Origin: CALVLD01 sp964467585
GTDB lineage: Bacteria; Bacillota; Clostridia; Christensenellales; CAG-138
NCBI GenBank assembly: GCA_964467585.1
Contig: CAYXRF010000003.1
Span: 91,166 to 155,165 of the forward strand
Direction: 5' to 3'
Length of the DNA: 64,000 nucleotides
Shown: one piece after another, positions 1 through 6,940 of the stretch
Layout: every line of letters starts with the position of its first letter
Numbering within the stretch: position 1 is the first letter of the stretch
Translations under genes and position numbers: made by a program
Notes under the pieces: model-generated
Seen by the model: only the letters and a program-made list of their open reading frames with translations
Told to the model about the DNA's origin: nothing
Databases searched by the model: none

Positions 1-1
1 C

Positions 2-853
2 AGATGTGACGGGCGATTGGTGCGCGGCAATCCGCCGCTTAACGGCGTTGCGTCATACATCATGCCCTCGCGCAATGGTGCGGCGACATACTTCCGTGAT
101 TCGTTCGAATGTACCTGTGCTGAGGAATACATCCGCCAAAAGCGTGAGCAGGGGCTTGACGGCTTTGGCTTGATGCACGTTATCGCGGCGGCGTATGTTC
201 GCGTTATCTCCCAAAAGCCTGAGCTTAACCGCTTTATCAGCGGGCAAAAAATATTCACAAGAGACGGTGAAATTGAGCTTGCAATGGCTGTTAAAAAGGA
301 CATGACCTCCGATTCGCCCGAAACGATTATCAAGGTTGTGTTCTCCCCCTCCGATACTGCCGAGGACGTCTATCGCAAGTATGACGAGCAGGTGCGCCTT
401 GCAAAGGATACGCCGCTTGACAGCAGCTTTGACAAGGTGGCATGGATTATCAATATTGTACCTGGTGTGCTTAAAAAATTTGGGCTGTGGATTATCCGTG
501 TGCTGGATTACTTCGGTTGCCTGCCGCGTGCGCTTTTGCGCCTAAGTCCCTTCCATGGCTCGATTTTTATTACCTCCCTCGGTTCGCTCGGTATCCCGCC
601 CGTTTGTCATCATCTTTATGACTTTGGCAATATCCCCGTGTTTCTTGCCTTTGGCGCAAGACGACATGAGAATGAGCTGCAGCGTGACGGTTCTATCGCT
701 AAACGCCATTACCTTGATTACACCGTCGTGTCCGATGAGCGCATAACCGATGGCTTTTATTATGCCTCCGGTCTGAAGCTCGTGCGACGGTATCTTTCAA
801 ACCCCACCCGCCTTGATGAAAAGCCCGAAAATATCGTTGAGGATATATATTGA
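2..853 (+). CDS. CAT-fold 2-oxoacid dehydrogenase acyltransferase-like protein, 5' end missing
   Basis: The reading frame is open to the left edge, so the N-terminus lies outside the window; about 283 residues are visible. The chain resembles the catalytic domain of dihydrolipoamide acyltransferases and chloramphenicol acetyltransferase, without visible lipoyl or E1-binding domains. Shared features are the early DGR.VR and YIMP motifs and the C-terminal DERITDGFYYA segment. In true E2 enzymes that segment reads DHRxxDG, where His is the catalytic base; here His is replaced by Glu while Asp-Gly is kept. Classical acyl transfer is therefore doubtful, although related stand-alone clostridial proteins may share this change. 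No E1 or E3 genes are adjacent. Confidence 0.75.
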   Translation, partial: RCDGRLVRGNPPLNGVASYIMPSRNGAATYFRDSFECTCAEEYIRQKREQGLDGFGLMHVIAAAYVRVISQKPELNRFISGQKIFTRDGEIELAMAVKKDMTSDSPETIIKVVFSPSDTAEDVYRKYDEQVRLAKDTPLDSSFDKVAWIINIVPGVLKKFGLWIIRVLDYFGCLPRALLRLSPFHGSIFITSLGSLGIPPVCHHLYDFGNIPVFLAFGARRHENELQRDGSIAKRHYLDYTVVSDERITDGFYYASGLKLVRRYLSNPTRLDEKPENIVEDIY

Positions 854-862
854 CAGCCGATA

Positions 863-906
863 GGGTACGTTTGGGACGGGGGTACGTTTGGTACGGGGGT
901 ACGTTT
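863..906. repeat. Three copies of a 10-mer at 17-bp period
   Basis: The 10-mer gggtacgttt occurs at 863, 880 and 897, exactly 17 bp apart, just after the acyltransferase stop. The sequence between copies is also nearly repeated (ttgggac / ttggtac). Confidence 0.8.
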
Positions 907-956
907 TTGGGACTCCGTCCCCAAACCCCTGCAAGGGACTGCGTCCCTTGACCCGC
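905..956. repeat. Two adjacent GC-rich hairpins in an intergenic repeat
   Basis: Two small hairpins follow the 17-bp repeat: gggac-tcc-gtccc near 909-921 and caagggac-tgc-gtcccttg near 931-950. Both are built around GGGAC/GTCCC. The composition resembles dispersed intergenic palindromic elements of clostridial genomes. The rest of the gap to about 1100 shows no gene. Confidence 0.5.
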
Positions 957-1152
957 AAAGATAAAGAGTTGTTCGTTTGCTCTTGCTCAATATAATTCAA
1001 TTGTTTTTTTAAGCCGCATATTTGTGCAACAGCGCAAATATGCGGCTATATTAATGGATTTACTTTGTTTGCAATAGTTTTTTGTTATGCCTGCCATTTG
1101 TTTTTTTAAAGGGTCTTAGGGAATGCTTTTTTTATAAAAGCGTTCTGCCTAA

Positions 1153-1179
1153 ATCCCAAAGGGATTTAGGCAGGGCAAA
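1153..1179. repeat. Inverted repeat in spacer downstream of tRNA-Gly
   Basis: gcctaaatccc and gggatttaggc are perfect 11-nt complementary arms around a short loop. A second hairpin, which includes the tRNA 3' end, lies directly to its right, so the 1100-1237 stretch is unusually dense in palindromes. Confidence 0.6.
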
Positions 1180-1196
1180 GTCCCTTGCTCTGTCAT

Positions 1197-1237
1197 TCCA
1201 TTTATTTTTTGGGGCTTTGCCCCAAAAAATAAATGGA
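1197..1237 (-). terminator. Long perfect hairpin overlapping the tRNA-Gly 3' end
   Basis: Arms at 1197-1214 and 1220-1237 are perfectly complementary over 18 nt (19 bp if the c/g next to the loop pairs). The promoter-distal arm of the minus-strand tRNA trailer pairs with the tRNA's own UCCA end. The stem contains a T6/A6 block, so it may act as terminator, processing signal or both. No run of T follows the stem on the minus strand. Confidence 0.6.
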
Positions 1238-1309
1238 GCGGGAGACGGGGCTCGAACCCGCCACCTCCGCCTTGGCAAGGCGGCGCTCTACCAAATGAGC
1301 TACTCCCGC
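1234..1309 (-). tRNA. tRNA-Gly (anticodon GCC)
   Basis: The minus strand folds as a complete 76-nt tRNA with encoded CCA. The acceptor arms are GCGGGAG and CTCCCGC, the D-arm is AGCTCATTTGGTAGAGC, the anticodon stem is CCGCC/GGCGG around the loop TTGCCAA (anticodon GCC, Gly), and the T-arm carries GGTTCGAGCC. A matching promoter lies upstream at 1366-1395. Confidence 0.97.
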
Positions 1310-1365
1310 ATTTTTTTGGTTTGCTGCTCCGCTTAAAAGCAGAACAACCTCTAAAACACGGATGG

Positions 1366-1395
1366 ATTATACACCATCACGCTCACCCCTGTCAA
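1366..1395 (-). promoter_or_regulatory. Sigma-A promoter of tRNA-Gly
   Basis: On the minus strand TTGACA (1390-1395) is followed after 18 nt by TATAAT (1366-1371), both perfect consensus hexamers. The start of transcription would fall about 50 nt before the tRNA. Confidence 0.85.
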
Positions 1396-1437
1396 GCCCA
1401 ACATTCAATATACTGTTGCGTTTTGTGCTATATGCAC

Positions 1438-1476
1438 AAAAAAATTTAAGACCGTCCGATATTTGCAGGCGGTCTT
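1438..1476 (-). terminator. Terminator behind the anti-sigma gene
   Basis: Arms aagaccg (1448-1454) and cggtctt (1470-1476) form the base of a hairpin. On the minus strand it is followed by AAATTTTTTT (1438-1447), a good intrinsic terminator 27 nt after the anti-sigma stop codon. Confidence 0.8.
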
Positions 1477-1502
1477 TTCGATCAATATGTGTCAAAAACG
1501 TT

Positions 1503-2402
1503 TTATTCGGCCGCAACGTATGAATCAATCACACTTATGACCTCATCATATGTTAAGCCGGAAACGCAGATGTAAAAATACTGATTGTTATTTATGCGCC
1601 AATACACGACATATCCGTCTTTTGAAGCGGAAAGCACAGCGTTGCCGACGTCAATCTCCATAGGCGCGGAGTCAACAACCGCACAGTCATAGCAGACAGT
1701 ACCATCAAAGCCCATAGCGGTTATCCGCAGCTCACGCGTGTGAGTGCGAACCTCCATCTCGCCATTAAAGGAGGGTGGGACAAGCTCGCTGTCAAACACG
1801 ACAGTTGGAAGCGTGCCGAACTCGACCGTGCCTATTGTGCCGCTCCATTTTGTTGGCGCAAGCGTTGCATCGGGGGACTCAAGCACCAAAGGTATCGGCG
1901 TCATTTCAACATAATCTGAGGTTGCGGTGCCAACGGGCGATTGCGGATCACGAACATTGACACTTTCGGTTGCGGCAACGTCATTTATCGGTGTATTGGG
2001 ATCATCATTGGAAGCATAATTTGAACCGCCGCCCTCGCTTCCGTTGTTAAAGCCCATCGAAAGGGCTGCAATGCCCAATCCAACCACACAGGCAGCGGCA
2101 ACGCCCATTGCAATCTGCGCAAAGCGCTTAATACGCGTCCCGCGTGCGGGCGATGCGTTGGCGTGTTTGACGCGCCCTGCTTGGCTGCGATCGTTTGAAA
2201 ACACATATACGCCCTCGCTTGCCGCCTGACGCTTAATGCACTCAAGCATCGCGGAATAGTCTATCTCGGCGTCCTCCGCACTGCCGATGCGTGTGAGAAG
2301 CGCGTCAATCGCTTCATCTTCGGCGTCCGCCATAACAAAACCGTGTTCGTTTGAACATTCGGCTTGGTTTGTGTTAAATTCAGTATCAAACTTATCGCTC
2401 AT
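1503..2402 (-). CDS. Membrane-anchored anti-sigma factor candidate
   Basis: Predicted regulator that holds the ECF sigma factor encoded just upstream. The 299-residue chain has a cytoplasmic part of about 93 residues, one transmembrane helix (about 94-118) and an extracytoplasmic domain of about 180 residues. Its C-terminal segment (DGYVVYWRINNNQYF...GLTYDEV) resembles DUF4367-type domains, a weak match by eye. No HxxxCxxC zinc anti-sigma motif is present in the N-terminal part. The start at 2402 overlaps the sigma stop as ATGA, with AAAGGGA upstream; an ATG nine bases earlier (2411) is possible. The coupling and topology support the role, while the sensed signal is unknown. Confidence 0.75.
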   Translation of the reverse strand: MSDKFDTEFNTNQAECSNEHGFVMADAEDEAIDALLTRIGSAEDAEIDYSAMLECIKRQAASEGVYVFSNDRSQAGRVKHANASPARGTRIKRFAQIAMGVAAACVVGLGIAALSMGFNNGSEGGGSNYASNDDPNTPINDVAATESVNVRDPQSPVGTATSDYVEMTPIPLVLESPDATLAPTKWSGTIGTVEFGTLPTVVFDSELVPPSFNGEMEVRTHTRELRITAMGFDGTVCYDCAVVDSAPMEIDVGNAVLSASKDGYVVYWRINNNQYFYICVSGLTYDEVISVIDSYVAAE

Positions 2403-2959
2403 AGGTGACATCCCTTTTCTCGCAGCTGTACCGCCAACTGCGCTCTGCCCCTTGACATACGGGACTTAACCGTCCCGGGAGAAATATCCAACACCTCGGC
2501 AATGTCGCTTACGCTCAATCCTGAGAAATAATGAAGCGACAGCGGCTCTCGAAAAATATCATCCAGCTGCATGACGGCTTCCCTTACCATGGATTGAGTG
2601 CTGTTGCGCTCCGCCTCAGCCTCAACGCTGACGGAGGTATCGGCAACGTCCCTGCCGACAGGGTCGTCTGAGAGAACCTCCCGCTTGACCCGACGCTTGC
2701 TGTCAAGCGCGGCATTCACGGCGACACGATAGAGCCAGCCCTTCAGAGGTGCATCCTCAAGCGTGTTCACGGTATCCATGTGCTTCAGCACGCTTATGAA
2801 CACGTTTTGTGAAACGTCCTCCGCCTGCTCTTTATTGCCCACAACACCATAGGCCGCCCAGTAAACCAGCCTTGAGTAATTGGCGTATATGCTGTCGAAA
2901 TCTCGGTCGGGCATATCCATTCCGTCTAAATCGTAACGATATGAGACGCATTCGCTCAA
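2399..2959 (-). CDS. ECF-type RNA polymerase sigma factor
   Basis: Directs RNA polymerase to a small stress or envelope regulon. It is a 186-residue two-domain group IV sigma factor: region 2 spans roughly 27-91 (with EDVSQNVFISVL at the core-binding helix) and region 4 roughly 128-180, with the helix-turn-helix at about 149-171 (SVSDIAEVLDISPGTVKSR). I chose the TTG at 2959 because AAGGA lies 10 nt upstream; an ATG at residue 14 or 16 is possible. It is translationally coupled to the anti-sigma gene. An ECF-like promoter upstream suggests autoregulation. Confidence 0.93.
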   Translation of the reverse strand: MSECVSYRYDLDGMDMPDRDFDSIYANYSRLVYWAAYGVVGNKEQAEDVSQNVFISVLKHMDTVNTLEDAPLKGWLYRVAVNAALDSKRRVKREVLSDDPVGRDVADTSVSVEAEAERNSTQSMVREAVMQLDDIFREPLSLHYFSGLSVSDIAEVLDISPGTVKSRMSRGRAQLAVQLREKGCHL

Positions 2960-2986
2960 ATCGTCAAGATCCTTCTCTGATAATAT

Positions 2987-3012
2987 AACGCATTGACTTA
3001 ATCATAGGTTCC
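2987..3012 (-). promoter_or_regulatory. Candidate ECF promoter, autoregulation of the sigma operon
   Basis: On the minus strand GGAACC (3007-3012), 16 nt and CGTT (2987-2990) match the general ECF pattern of an AAC-containing -35 element and a CGTC/CGTT -10 element. It lies 28 nt upstream of the sigma start codon. Confidence 0.55.
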
Positions 3013-3122
3013 GTTACAGCGATAATATATCACATCATTTTACAAAGTCCACGCGTCCGCATCAATTATACAGCCTTGAGGAACTTTTTTCAACAGCAGG
3101 ACGGCAAAAGAACTTGAGCGGT

Positions 3123-3166
3123 GCAAAAAAGCCCTGCAAGCCCAAAAAATTGAGACAGCAGGACTT
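3123..3166 (-). terminator. Terminator behind guanine deaminase
   Basis: On the minus strand AAGTCCTGC pairs with GCAGGGCTT (one G-U pair), followed by TTTT. It lies 69 nt after the stop codon of the guanine deaminase gene. Confidence 0.7.
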
Positions 3167-3234
3167 TTGTTCTTGTGAAGCGTACACGTTTTTGTGATTA
3201 GGACGCGTGCGTATGTGGTTTGGCGGAAAATGTT

Positions 3235-4497
3235 TTAGACTCTGCCGCAGAAAACCTGTTTAATGTCGCACGGCTCCATGCGGTAAATCATTCGTTCAAA
3301 GCGTTCTTCAAGGGAACGTCTTTCGCCTTGTCCCTCAGGTGCAAATCTGCTGTCGTCCACCACGATTGCTTGGAATGGATTGCCAACCGCAAAGCCCGCC
3401 GCATCGCCAAAATAGGCAGCGGGGGCGCTTGTGGCAAGATAAAAGCCCTCCGCAACAGTGAGAAAAGGCTCCTTTTTAACGGTTTTAAGCCAATTTAGCT
3501 TTGAGGAGCGAATTGCCGCGGCTATGACATGCGGCATAAACAGCGACGCTCCGCCCGCAATATCCGACCCGAGCGCAACGTGTATGCCCTCGTCTATAAA
3601 TCGACGCGTGTGCATAATGCCGGATGCAATATCCACATTTGAGTATGGACAATGAATTGCCCACACACCGTTTTTTGCCATCATACGCCGTTCTTCATCA
3701 TCGGAATAAACGCAATGCCCCATCAATGCGCCTTCTCCGAAAAGCCCAAATCGCTCATAAGTGTGCCAATAGCCCTTCGCATCGGGGCATAGCTGCTGAA
3801 CCCACTTTATCTCGTCCATATTCTCAGATAAATGCGACTGCACGCGCAGACCATGCTTTGCCGCCAAAGCGCCCAACCCACGCATTAGCTCATCGGAGCA
3901 GGCAGGCGTGAATCGTGGGGTGATAATCGGCTTTATTCGCTCACTTAGTGAACATTGTGCAACGAACCGTTCGGTATCCGCAAGGCTTTGCGCGGCAGTC
4001 TCCCGAATATAATCGGGAGAGTTTCTATCCATATTGACCTTGCCGACAAAGCCGGAGAAGCCCTTGCTTTCAAGTATTTGGCAAAGGAGAAGTGTTGTAT
4101 CGGTGTGAAGCGACGAAAAGACCGCCCCACGCGTTGTGCCGCCCGCGACAAGCTCATCCGCAAGACGGCTATAAATCCGTGCTGCAAAATCGGCGTCCGC
4201 AAACCGTGCCTCCTCGGGGAATGTATAATGCTGAAGCCAATCAAGCAGCTGCATATCCATACCCAAGCCAAGCAGAGTATACTGTGGTGCGTGAAAGTGC
4301 ATATCGCAGAACGCCTGTGTGATTATCAATTCGCCAAGGTCACAAACCTGCCAATCGGCAAATCTGTCAGGAATATCGCTGAATACACCCTCAACAAGTC
4401 CGTTTTGGGCGACCGCAATATAGCCGTGCTCGATGCACTGCAATTCGCCAAAGCGCGGAGCGTGAACAATGTTCCCGCGAAAAAGAATGTCAGCCAT
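3235..4497 (-). CDS. guaD: Guanine deaminase
   Basis: Hydrolyses guanine to xanthine and ammonia in the cytoplasm. This 420-residue amidohydrolase has the family's metal and substrate motifs: DMHFHAPQ (65-72), PRFTPACS (194-201), HLSEN (222-226), GHCVY (260-264) and GSDIAGG (310-316). The DMHFHAPQ and PRFTP signatures are those of guanine deaminase rather than of SsnA or adenosine deaminases. It starts 5 nt after dihydropyrimidinase, so the two are one operon for nucleobase breakdown. The ribosome site (AAGGCGA) is weak, in line with translational coupling. Confidence 0.92.
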   Translation of the reverse strand: MADILFRGNIVHAPRFGELQCIEHGYIAVAQNGLVEGVFSDIPDRFADWQVCDLGELIITQAFCDMHFHAPQYTLLGLGMDMQLLDWLQHYTFPEEARFADADFAARIYSRLADELVAGGTTRGAVFSSLHTDTTLLLCQILESKGFSGFVGKVNMDRNSPDYIRETAAQSLADTERFVAQCSLSERIKPIITPRFTPACSDELMRGLGALAAKHGLRVQSHLSENMDEIKWVQQLCPDAKGYWHTYERFGLFGEGALMGHCVYSDDEERRMMAKNGVWAIHCPYSNVDIASGIMHTRRFIDEGIHVALGSDIAGGASLFMPHVIAAAIRSSKLNWLKTVKKEPFLTVAEGFYLATSAPAAYFGDAAGFAVGNPFQAIVVDDSRFAPEGQGERRSLEERFERMIYRMEPCDIKQVFCGRV

Positions 4498-4502
4498 GTC
4501 TG

Positions 4503-5897
4503 TTATCGCCTTGTGGGTGCTCTCTTGATAAATTTGCCTTTAGGCTCACCCACGGTTTCGCCATTTTTAACAGCAATATTGCCGTTTAACAGAACATCCC
4601 TTGCACGTCCCTTCACGACAAAGCCCGAAAACGGGGAATTGTCGCAATTGTGATAATGATGAGTGTCTGTAATGGTATCCTCAACAGAAGGATCCCACAC
4701 GACTATGTCGGCGTGGGCGCCCGCGGCAATTTCGCCATAGCCCTTCATCCCAAACACATTGGCGGCATTATACGAAAGCACCTTGACCATATCAAGCAGC
4801 GTCATGCGCTTTGGCTGCGACGCAACACCATATGTAAATATAAGACGAGGTCTGTCCCCCACGCCGCCAACACCGTTGGGTATCAGTGTAAAATCCCTTT
4901 TGCCGCGAAGCTTCTGCGCCATATTGAAGGAGCAGTGATCGGTTCCCACAAAATCCACAGCTCCCGCTGTGATGGACTTCCAAAGCGCACGGCAGTCCTC
5001 ATGATGCCTGAGCGGAGGGCACATCACATACTTCACCCCATCCGCCTGACGATAGCAATCATCCGTCAAAAGCAGATATTGAGGACAGGTCTCGGCATAC
5101 ACGCGCTGACCACGCGCACGCGCACGGCGAATCTCCTCCATGCCCTCCTTTGTGGATACATGAACCACCCAACAGGGCGTTTCGGCAAGCTGGGCAATGC
5201 GCATAAGACGCGCTATCGCCTCCGCCTCCACAGGATTGGGACGGGAACGCGCATGACCTATCGGGGCAGTCGTGCCGCCGACCTTAAGCTCCGCTATTCG
5301 TCTTTGAATAAGCTCCCAATTTTCGCAATGCACGCCGCAAATTCCGCCCGCTTCAAAAATGGTTTTGAGTGCGGAATAGATATCAGCGTCACCCATGCGC
5401 AAGCCTTCGTACACCATGTAAAGCTTGTAGCTTGTTACGCCTTGCTCAATCATCATTGGCAGCTCCGCCGCGGTGGCGGCGTTCCAGTCGGCAATCGCCA
5501 TGTGAAAGCCGTAATTGCAATAGGATATCTCGGCCTTTTCGTGCCATTTGTTCAATGCGCCCAACAGTGTGCCGCCCTTATCCTGGGTGGCAAAATCAAG
5601 CACAGTCGTGGTTCCGCCAAGCAGCGCGGCGCGGCTGCCGGACTTGAAGTCGTCAGCCGTTTTGGCATATCCCAAATCAAGGTCAAAATGTGTGTGCGTG
5701 TCGATAAACCCGGGGAAAACATAGCAGCCCTCCGCGTCTATCGTGCGGTCGTATTTCACGGCGTCCCCCGTGGGGGTCTGGTACATACCCGCCGCCTTTG
5801 GGACGACAGCGGCTATTATATCACCGTCGGTAATGACGTCTGCCAATACCACGGAGTTGTAATTCACTACCTTACCGTTTTTAATAAGCGTTTTCAT
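4503..5897 (-). CDS. hydA: Dihydropyrimidinase (hydantoinase family)
   Basis: Opens the ring of 5,6-dihydropyrimidines or hydantoins. The 464-residue chain has the cyclic amidohydrolase binuclear metal set: DTHTHFD (66-72), the carboxylated Lys in TSYKLYMVYEG (about 158), CGVHCEN (His about 190), VVHVST (His about 246) and GTDHC (Asp about 320). I chose the ATG at 5897 because GGAGGTG precedes it by 5 nt; an upstream in-frame extension has no ribosome site. The partner guanine deaminase suggests nucleobase salvage or use as a nitrogen source. No dihydropyrimidine dehydrogenase is nearby, so the natural substrate could be another cyclic amide. Confidence 0.9.
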   Translation of the reverse strand: MKTLIKNGKVVNYNSVVLADVITDGDIIAAVVPKAAGMYQTPTGDAVKYDRTIDAEGCYVFPGFIDTHTHFDLDLGYAKTADDFKSGSRAALLGGTTTVLDFATQDKGGTLLGALNKWHEKAEISYCNYGFHMAIADWNAATAAELPMMIEQGVTSYKLYMVYEGLRMGDADIYSALKTIFEAGGICGVHCENWELIQRRIAELKVGGTTAPIGHARSRPNPVEAEAIARLMRIAQLAETPCWVVHVSTKEGMEEIRRARARGQRVYAETCPQYLLLTDDCYRQADGVKYVMCPPLRHHEDCRALWKSITAGAVDFVGTDHCSFNMAQKLRGKRDFTLIPNGVGGVGDRPRLIFTYGVASQPKRMTLLDMVKVLSYNAANVFGMKGYGEIAAGAHADIVVWDPSVEDTITDTHHYHNCDNSPFSGFVVKGRARDVLLNGNIAVKNGETVGEPKGKFIKRAPTRR

Positions 5898-5994
5898 GCC
5901 GCACCTCCATGCTTTTGATGCCCGCCGCAGCGCGAACGTGCGCTTTATTGCAACTGTCGCGTGATACATGCGCGGGGCTCTCTATCAGTTAAAT

Positions 5995-6023
5995 ATATTA
6001 TCATACATCTTGTGTGATTGCAA
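5995..6023 (-). promoter_or_regulatory. Promoter of the hydA-guaD operon
   Basis: On the minus strand TTGCAA (6018-6023), 17 nt and TAATAT (5995-6000). The predicted leader is about 90 nt. The stretch between this promoter and the divergent GNAT gene holds nothing else that I can support. Confidence 0.7.
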
Positions 6024-6176
6024 GGGTTTGATATTATATATTATATGTGCATAGGCTCCCGTCAATCACGCGGGCGCCGCGATGCGTTTGTCTTTTGCCT
6101 TGGTCACAGATTGTTTATTTGCATTTTTGGGAGCAGGGTGTTATTATGTGAAAAACCAACAGGAGAGGTTAATCTG

Positions 6177-6860
6177 ATGAACGACTTTTTATCAGTATCC
6201 GCCGAGGATTATTTGAAAAATCCATGCGGAACTCTGCCTATGCCGCTTTGGAAGGCGTCGCGCTTTGCGGTTCCCGACGGCATGATTATTCTGCACGGGC
6301 GTGGCGCAGAATGGCTTGAGCATGAGGACGAGCTTGAAAAAAGCTATGACGACTCTCCGTATTTCCGTCTGTATCATGACCTGCAAAACGTAAGGCGTTT
6401 GCCTGCTGAAAGCGGCTTTTCAGTCCGTCAAATTGACGCTGAAACCGAAGCGGACTTTGTTGCTGAGTTTATCTCACGCTGCTATGATGGGCTTGACCTC
6501 ACAGCCAACTCTGTTGAAGCGTGGACAAAGCTTTCAGCCTTTCGTCCTCGTCTTTGGGTGGCTGTGCACAGCGCGGCAACGGGCGCGTGCGCCTGTGTTG
6601 TGGTTGGTGCGGCAGACAAAGAAACGGGCGAGGGCTCGGTGGAGTGGCTGCAGACGCTCCCCCAATTTCGCGGCAGGGGCGCTGCCAAGATTGCCGTCAA
6701 TGAGCTTTTGCGGCGAATGCAGACCGAGGCAAGCTTTTGCACCGTTTCGGGCATGGTTAACAACTTGACCCGTCCCGAGCTCGTGTATCGCTCCTGTGGT
6801 TTTTCAGGCGGCGACATATGGCACATATTAACGCCAAAATTGCCGTCAAAGGTTGAATGA
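6177..6860 (+). CDS. GNAT family N-acetyltransferase
   Basis: Transfers an acetyl group from acetyl-CoA to an unknown amine. The 227-residue chain has an N-terminal region without recognisable motif and a C-terminal GNAT fold with the acetyl-CoA loop FRGRGAAK at about 172-179, preceded by the beta-strand VEWLQTLP. The ATG at 6177 is preceded by AGGAGAGG at good spacing; the longer in-frame extension from 6018 lacks this. It lies 80 nt before the tryptophanase-like gene on the same strand. The substrate cannot be told from sequence. Confidence 0.82.
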   Translation: MNDFLSVSAEDYLKNPCGTLPMPLWKASRFAVPDGMIILHGRGAEWLEHEDELEKSYDDSPYFRLYHDLQNVRRLPAESGFSVRQIDAETEADFVAEFISRCYDGLDLTANSVEAWTKLSAFRPRLWVAVHSAATGACACVVVGAADKETGEGSVEWLQTLPQFRGRGAAKIAVNELLRRMQTEASFCTVSGMVNNLTRPELVYRSCGFSGGDIWHILTPKLPSKVE

Positions 6861-6881
6861 TTGCCGCATATCATGTATAAT
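6853..6881 (+). promoter_or_regulatory. Promoter of the tryptophanase-like gene
   Basis: TTGAAT (6853-6858), 17 nt and TATAAT (6876-6881). The -35 element overlaps the GNAT stop codon. Confidence 0.65.
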
Positions 6882-6940
6882 AGCGATTGGCTTGATATTG
6901 TTCATGCCGCGCTGATTCTTTTTAACGAAAAGGAGTATTT

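Noticed and set aside
797..1000. Open frames on the minus strand across the intergenic repeats
   Set aside because: They translate the GGGAC palindromes and show no protein-like composition or ribosome site.
1082..1336. Open frame with the sequence GAGDGARTRHLRLGK
   Set aside because: This is the well-known false protein made by translating antisense through a tRNA gene; here it crosses tRNA-Gly.
4650..5918. Open frame of 422 codons on the plus strand
   Set aside because: It lies antisense to dihydropyrimidinase, lacks a ribosome site, and shows biased residues (His, Arg, Cys) with no motif.
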